From assembly GCA_002914805.1 (NCBI GenBank), contig JXTB01000383.1:62001-126000 (forward strand): 64,000 bases of DNA, read 5' to 3'. Under the pieces are notes generated by a model. The model was not told where the DNA came from. It made no database searches and saw nothing but the letters and a program-made list of their open reading frames with translations. This DNA comes from Parasponia andersonii. Taxonomy: Eukaryota > Streptophyta > Magnoliopsida > Rosales > Cannabaceae. The translations under genes were made by a program, and so were the position numbers. Shown here one piece after another: positions 60,659 through 64,000 of the stretch (position 1 is the first letter of the stretch; the number at the start of each line of letters is the position of its first letter).

Positions 60659-60706
60659 TTTGGTTGCTCATTTTATCTTAGTGGTTCCGTTGTCTATATA
60701 AAGACT

Positions 60707-61480
60707 ATGGCTGCAATTCTTGACCCTGTTGAAGTTGGTACTTCTAAACATGGGCATGATGAAAGGAAGAAGGGTGCTACCCATAGCAAGTCAAGGGACG
60801 TGGTGACTAGCTTGGAGGCTAGAGTATCCCGACTATAGTCCAACTTTAGCACGTTGGGCGAGCAAGTAGATGATCTAGATGGCCGTTGCGACGGTTTTGA
60901 GACTGAGGATATGAAGATCTATCGTAGCATCAAAGATATGCTTGGTAGGCTAGAGGTCGACTTAAGGCGCGAGATAGAGTCCCTTCATTCGAAGATTGCC
61001 AAGGTACGAGATCTCTTCCAAAGACAACTCACTAATGTTTTATTTAGAGTAGATGAGATGGGTGATTATCTTGCTTTGTGCAAGCGAGTGGTGGACACAG
61101 GTGTGACCACCACAATAACTATTGAGACAAGAAAGGTCGAGGTGTCCAAACCAAAGACCTTTAATGGTACTCAAAATGCTCGGAAAGTTGAGAACTTCTT
61201 ATAAGGACTCGAATAATACTTTGAGGACACTGGTGTGACGGACGATGTCGATAAAATTCATAATACTGCCATGTATCTAACTGATACCGCCATGCTATGG
61301 TGGAGGCAGAGACATAGAGAGATACAATAAGGGGTATGTACTATAGCCACTTTTGAAGATTTTAAGAGAGAGCTTAAGAGGTAATTCTTTCTAGAGAATG
61401 CCAAAGAGGAGGTGAGAGGCCGTCTTCACTACCTAAAACAATCTGGTAGTGTTATAGACTACGTGGAAGAGTTTACCATG
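60707..61480 (+). pseudogene. gag of the nested chromovirus (broken, 3' end deleted)
   Basis: Starts at ATG 60707 (MAAILDPVEVGTSKHGHDER) and has a coiled-coil N-terminal half (SLEARVSRL, then GEQVDDLDGRCDGFETEDMK, IESLHSKIAKVRDLFQRQL), then the gag core: VSKPKTFNGTQNARKVENFL (61143-61201), GLEQYFEDTGVTDDVDKIHN, TAMLWWRQRHREI and TFEDFKREL, ending DYVEEFTMLL (about 61478). Stops at 60836, 61202, 61328 and 61382 lie where Trp, Gln or another residue is expected. The knuckle is missing because of the deletion. Confidence 0.82.
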
Positions 61481-62290
61481 CTCTTGATATTCCTAAGACA
61501 TAAGATAAAGGATGGGAAACTTATGATAGATGAAGCCAAGATACAAGCCATCCAAGAGTGGGAACCTCTTACTAAGGTGTCAGAATTGAGATCTTTCCTC
61601 GGACTTATAAACTACTATAGGTGGTTCATCAAGTCCTACGCAGTAAGAGCAGTGCCACTTACTAACCTGATCAAGAAGAATAAGTCTTAAGAGTGGACAC
61701 CCGAGTGTGAAGTCTCATTTAAAGACTTGAAAAAGGCGGTAAATGGAGAGCCAGTTCTCAGTTTGCCTTACCACTCTAAGGCATATGAGCTTCACATGGA
61801 TGCCTCTGACTTTACTATTGGTAGAGTACTAATGCAAAAAAGGCATCTCATTGCTTATGAAAGCTACAAGCTTAATGACACTGAGAGATTTTATATGGTA
61901 CAAGAAAAAGAGATGACTGCTATCATCCATTATCTAAGGGTGTGGCAGTGCTACCTGTTGGGCACTCACTTTACGATCATGACCGACAATGTAGCCACAA
62001 ACTACTTCCAAACTCAGAAAAAGTTGAATCCCAAGCAAGCTCGGTGTCAAGACTTCTTGGTAGAATTCGATTATAGACTTAAATACAACCTGGGAAGACC
62101 AATATGGTAGTGGATGCCCTAAGTAGAAAGGCAGAGATGGCTGCCTTAAGCAGGCCCAATAGCACCTTGATAGAGAAAATCAAGGAAGGACTTGAACACG
62201 ATATTTTTACAAAGAGCCTGCTGTATCTAGTGACAGAAGGAAAGACGAGATATTTTTGGCTGAGCAACGGATGCTAAATACAATTGACTC
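61481..62290 (+). pseudogene. End of reverse transcriptase plus RNase H of the nested chromovirus
   Basis: Directly after gag, in the same frame, come FLRHKIKDGKLMIDEAKIQA and SELRSFLGLINYYRWFIKSY (61485-61645), which normally follow the catalytic YxDD by about 70 residues. RNase H pieces: AYELHMDASDFTIGRVLMQK (61779), YMVQEKEMTAIIHYLRVWQC (61894-61953), FTIMTDNVATNYFQTQKKLN and ARCQDFLVEFDYRL. The region from the zinc knuckle through protease to most of reverse transcriptase is absent. Confidence 0.85.
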
Positions 62291-63420
62291 TATGTGCCTA
62301 AGTGGGGGAACTTAAGAAAAGAGCTTATTAAAGAGTGTCACGATTCTTTATGGCTTGGTCACCCAGGTTAGAAACGCACTCTTGCTCTTATCAAAGCTAT
62401 CTACTATTGGCCTCAACTGAGGAATGATGTTGAGGCCTATATACGAACTTGTCTTATGTGCTAACAAGACAAGGTGTAGCAACAATCATTGGTCAGATTG
62501 TTGGAACCTCTCCCCATTTCTGAGAGGCTGTGGGAGAGTTTTTCCATGGATTTTATCACTATCCTGCCTAAGTCGGAGAGCTTTGGCATCTTTATAGTGG
62601 TGGTTAATTGCTTCAAAAAGTATACTACCTTTATACCTGCTTCACCTGATTGTCCCATCGATGAGACTGTTCGGCTCTTTATGAAGTATGTTGTGAAGCT
62701 TTGGGGAGTCCCGTCAAATATTATAAGTGATCATGATTCTCGATTCACTTAAAAGTTTTGGATAGAATTGTTCAAGTTGATGGGTTCTGACTTAAACTTC
62801 TCTATTAGCTTTTGCGACCAAAGTTATGGCCAGAAGAAAAGTATGAATGCCTTGCTGGAGCTATACTTGAGGCACTTTATGAATGCCAACTAAAAAGATT
62901 AGGCAAAATTACTTGATGTAGCACAATTCTCCTTTAACCTCCAAAAGAGTGAGTCTATGGACAAAAGTCCCTTCGAGATAGTCATAGTCAACAACCTATG
63001 ACTCCACATGCCTTAGCAACAACTTACAGTGGGAAGAGTTCTGCAGTATTCAAGTTTACCAAGGCATAGTATGAACAAGTGGATTTGGCTAGAGCCTACT
63101 TGCATAAAGCTTCTAAAAAATGAAGAAGTAGGCTAATAAAAAGATGAGGCATATTGAGTACCAAGAGGGAAATTTTGTTCTTGTCAAGCTACTGCCCTAA
63201 TAATTCAAAACCTTAAGAAATATGTATAAAGGGTTGGTGCGTAAATATAAAGGTCTATTTCCGGTACTCAAGCATGAGTAAGGTCTCCTATAAGCTTCAA
63301 CTTTCTGCCAAGTTAAAGATTTTCTCTGTCTTTCATGTTGGCATACTAAAACCCTACCATGGAGATGAGGAAGATCCTTCAAGGGGTGAATCCAAAAGGG
63401 GTCCTACTACGGTGGTAACC
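62291..63420 (+). pseudogene. Integrase of the nested chromovirus (broken)
   Basis: Zinc-binding N-terminus: ELIKECHDSLWLGHPG, then AIYYWPQLRNDVEAYIRTCL and MC (62320-62463), the HHCC pattern with a stop after GHPG. Core: LWESFSMDFITILPKS with the first catalytic Asp (62530), FGIFIVVVNCFKKYTTFIPA, LWGVPSNIISDHDSRFT with the second Asp (62700-62750), then a degraded third region (SYGQKKSMNALLELYLRHFM, 62824). A frameshift and stops follow; near 63280 GKVSYKLQLSAKLKIFSVFH-like text and VGILKPYHGDEED mark the C-terminal part. Confidence 0.8.
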
Positions 63421-63434
63421 TCTTTTGATAAATA

Positions 63435-63600
63435 GGTGGAATATATTCTGGCCGATCGCTTGATCTGCCGACGTGCTATGCCTAATTATCGAGAATACTT
63501 AGTGAAATAGAAGAATTTGCCTGAGGCCGAGGCTAGTTGGGAGCATGAGGATGCCTTATGGTAATTCAAAAACTATATCGAGCAGTTCAAAGTCGACGAC
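63435..63600 (+). pseudogene. Chromodomain of the nested chromovirus polyprotein
   Basis: VEYILADRLICRRAMPNYRE, YLVK, stop, KNLPEAEASWEHEDALW, stop, FKNYIEQF. This is the chromodomain at the end of integrase in chromoviruses, with the aromatic/acidic SWE..DALW signature. Known role: helps direct integration to particular chromatin. The stop after YLVK replaces the conserved Trp codon (63510). Confidence 0.85.
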
Positions 63601-63621
63601 ATAACGGGGATGTCGCGAACT

Positions 63622-63635
63622 TGAGTGGGGGAGGG
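63622..63635 (+). other. Polypurine tract of the nested chromovirus
   Basis: GAGTGGGGGAGGG directly before the 3' LTR start TGTTACCC. Confidence 0.82.
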
Positions 63636-64000
63636 TGTTACCCTCCGTTCATTTGGCTCCCTAAAATTTAAATATTGCTACCCATGGCCCTAAGATCCTT
63701 TATATATACTACTCACCCAAAAGATAAAGAAAGACCTCAGAATATGGTAGACACTTCTAGAATTATCAAGAGGTCTTGGCCATACTAGAAGTCTCTGGAT
63801 AGTACTACTAAGTCCTAGAAGGCTGTAAACAAGGCCGGATGATATAAGATGGATTGGGACAGTCCTAGAAGCTCCTAGAATAACTTGGAAGAATGAAGAT
63901 AGTGGGTGAACTTCCTAGAAGGATCTAGGCCATACTTGTTCTAGATTTCTCTATATAAATATCTTTACAGATATTACTATTTTATTTGAGAATATTCTAG
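63636..64000 (+). repeat. 3' LTR of the nested chromovirus, cut by window end
   Basis: Starts TGTTACCCTCCGTTC after the purine tract and aligns with the 5' LTR from GGCTCCCTAAAATTTAAAT onward, including the TTCTAGAA (63755) and GAATATTC (63990) motifs. Confidence 0.88.

Larger units (their letters stand above)
60003..64000 (+). mobile_element. Nested chromovirus-type Ty3/gypsy element with internal deletion, runs off window
   Basis: LTRs at 60003-~60640 and from 63636 onward are direct repeats (both carry CTAAGATCCTTTATATATACT and the CCTAGAA-rich stretch). Between them: primer site, gag, an abrupt join into the last part of reverse transcriptase, RNase H, integrase, a chromodomain and a purine tract. 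It sits inside the integrase region of the element that starts at 54206 and has the same orientation; the five bases before it are CAGTA (59998-60002). Stops in all domains make it inactive. If the 3' LTR equals the 5' one it should end about 275 bases past the window. Confidence 0.88.

Overview
This is plant nuclear DNA, most likely from a dicot. It is AT-rich, has spliced introns with GT..AG borders, and is filled with LTR retrotransposons of plant lineages, microsatellites and single-base N calls. Only one ordinary host gene is supported: the 3' half of an Elongator subunit 5 gene (ELP5) on the + strand at the left edge (bases 1-1568, four exons). Nearly everything else is transposable-element sequence at different stages of decay.

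Left third (1.6-26.6 kb): a long-terminal-inverted-repeat element (about 2865-3660); four decayed copies of one approximately 2.2-2.6 kb LTR family, all in the + direction (6384, 11504, 19518 and 22371; the last is a clean solo LTR with a perfect 5-bp target duplication); a probable copia-type LTR (about 17130-18470); and one copy of a roughly 600-bp segment that recurs 21.6 kb further on.

Middle (26.6-38.5 kb): a complete but inactive Ty3/gypsy element of the Tat type, 11.86 kb long, with two LTRs, primer-binding site, polypurine tract and a perfect CAACA target duplication. After integrase it carries an approximately 3.4-kb antisense coding relic. The stretch 38.5-43.3 kb holds MITE-like repeats, an unrecognised coding relic and the second copy of the 600-bp segment.

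Right third (43.3-64 kb): a copia (SIRE/Maximus-like) relic with an unusual layout, in which a circularly permuted, single-LTR element on the minus strand is sandwiched between the two halves of a related + strand LTR; a LINE/RNase H relic (about 52140-53150); and a Ty3/gypsy element with long LTRs (5' LTR 54206-56704, the full-length relative of the solo LTRs to the left). That element is interrupted at 60003 by a second gypsy element, a chromovirus with a C-terminal chromodomain, whose gag is joined in frame to the end of reverse transcriptase by a large deletion and which runs off the window. None of the element polyproteins seen is intact. Many of the stops lie at expected Gln or Trp codons, as expected from decay of methylated cytosines.
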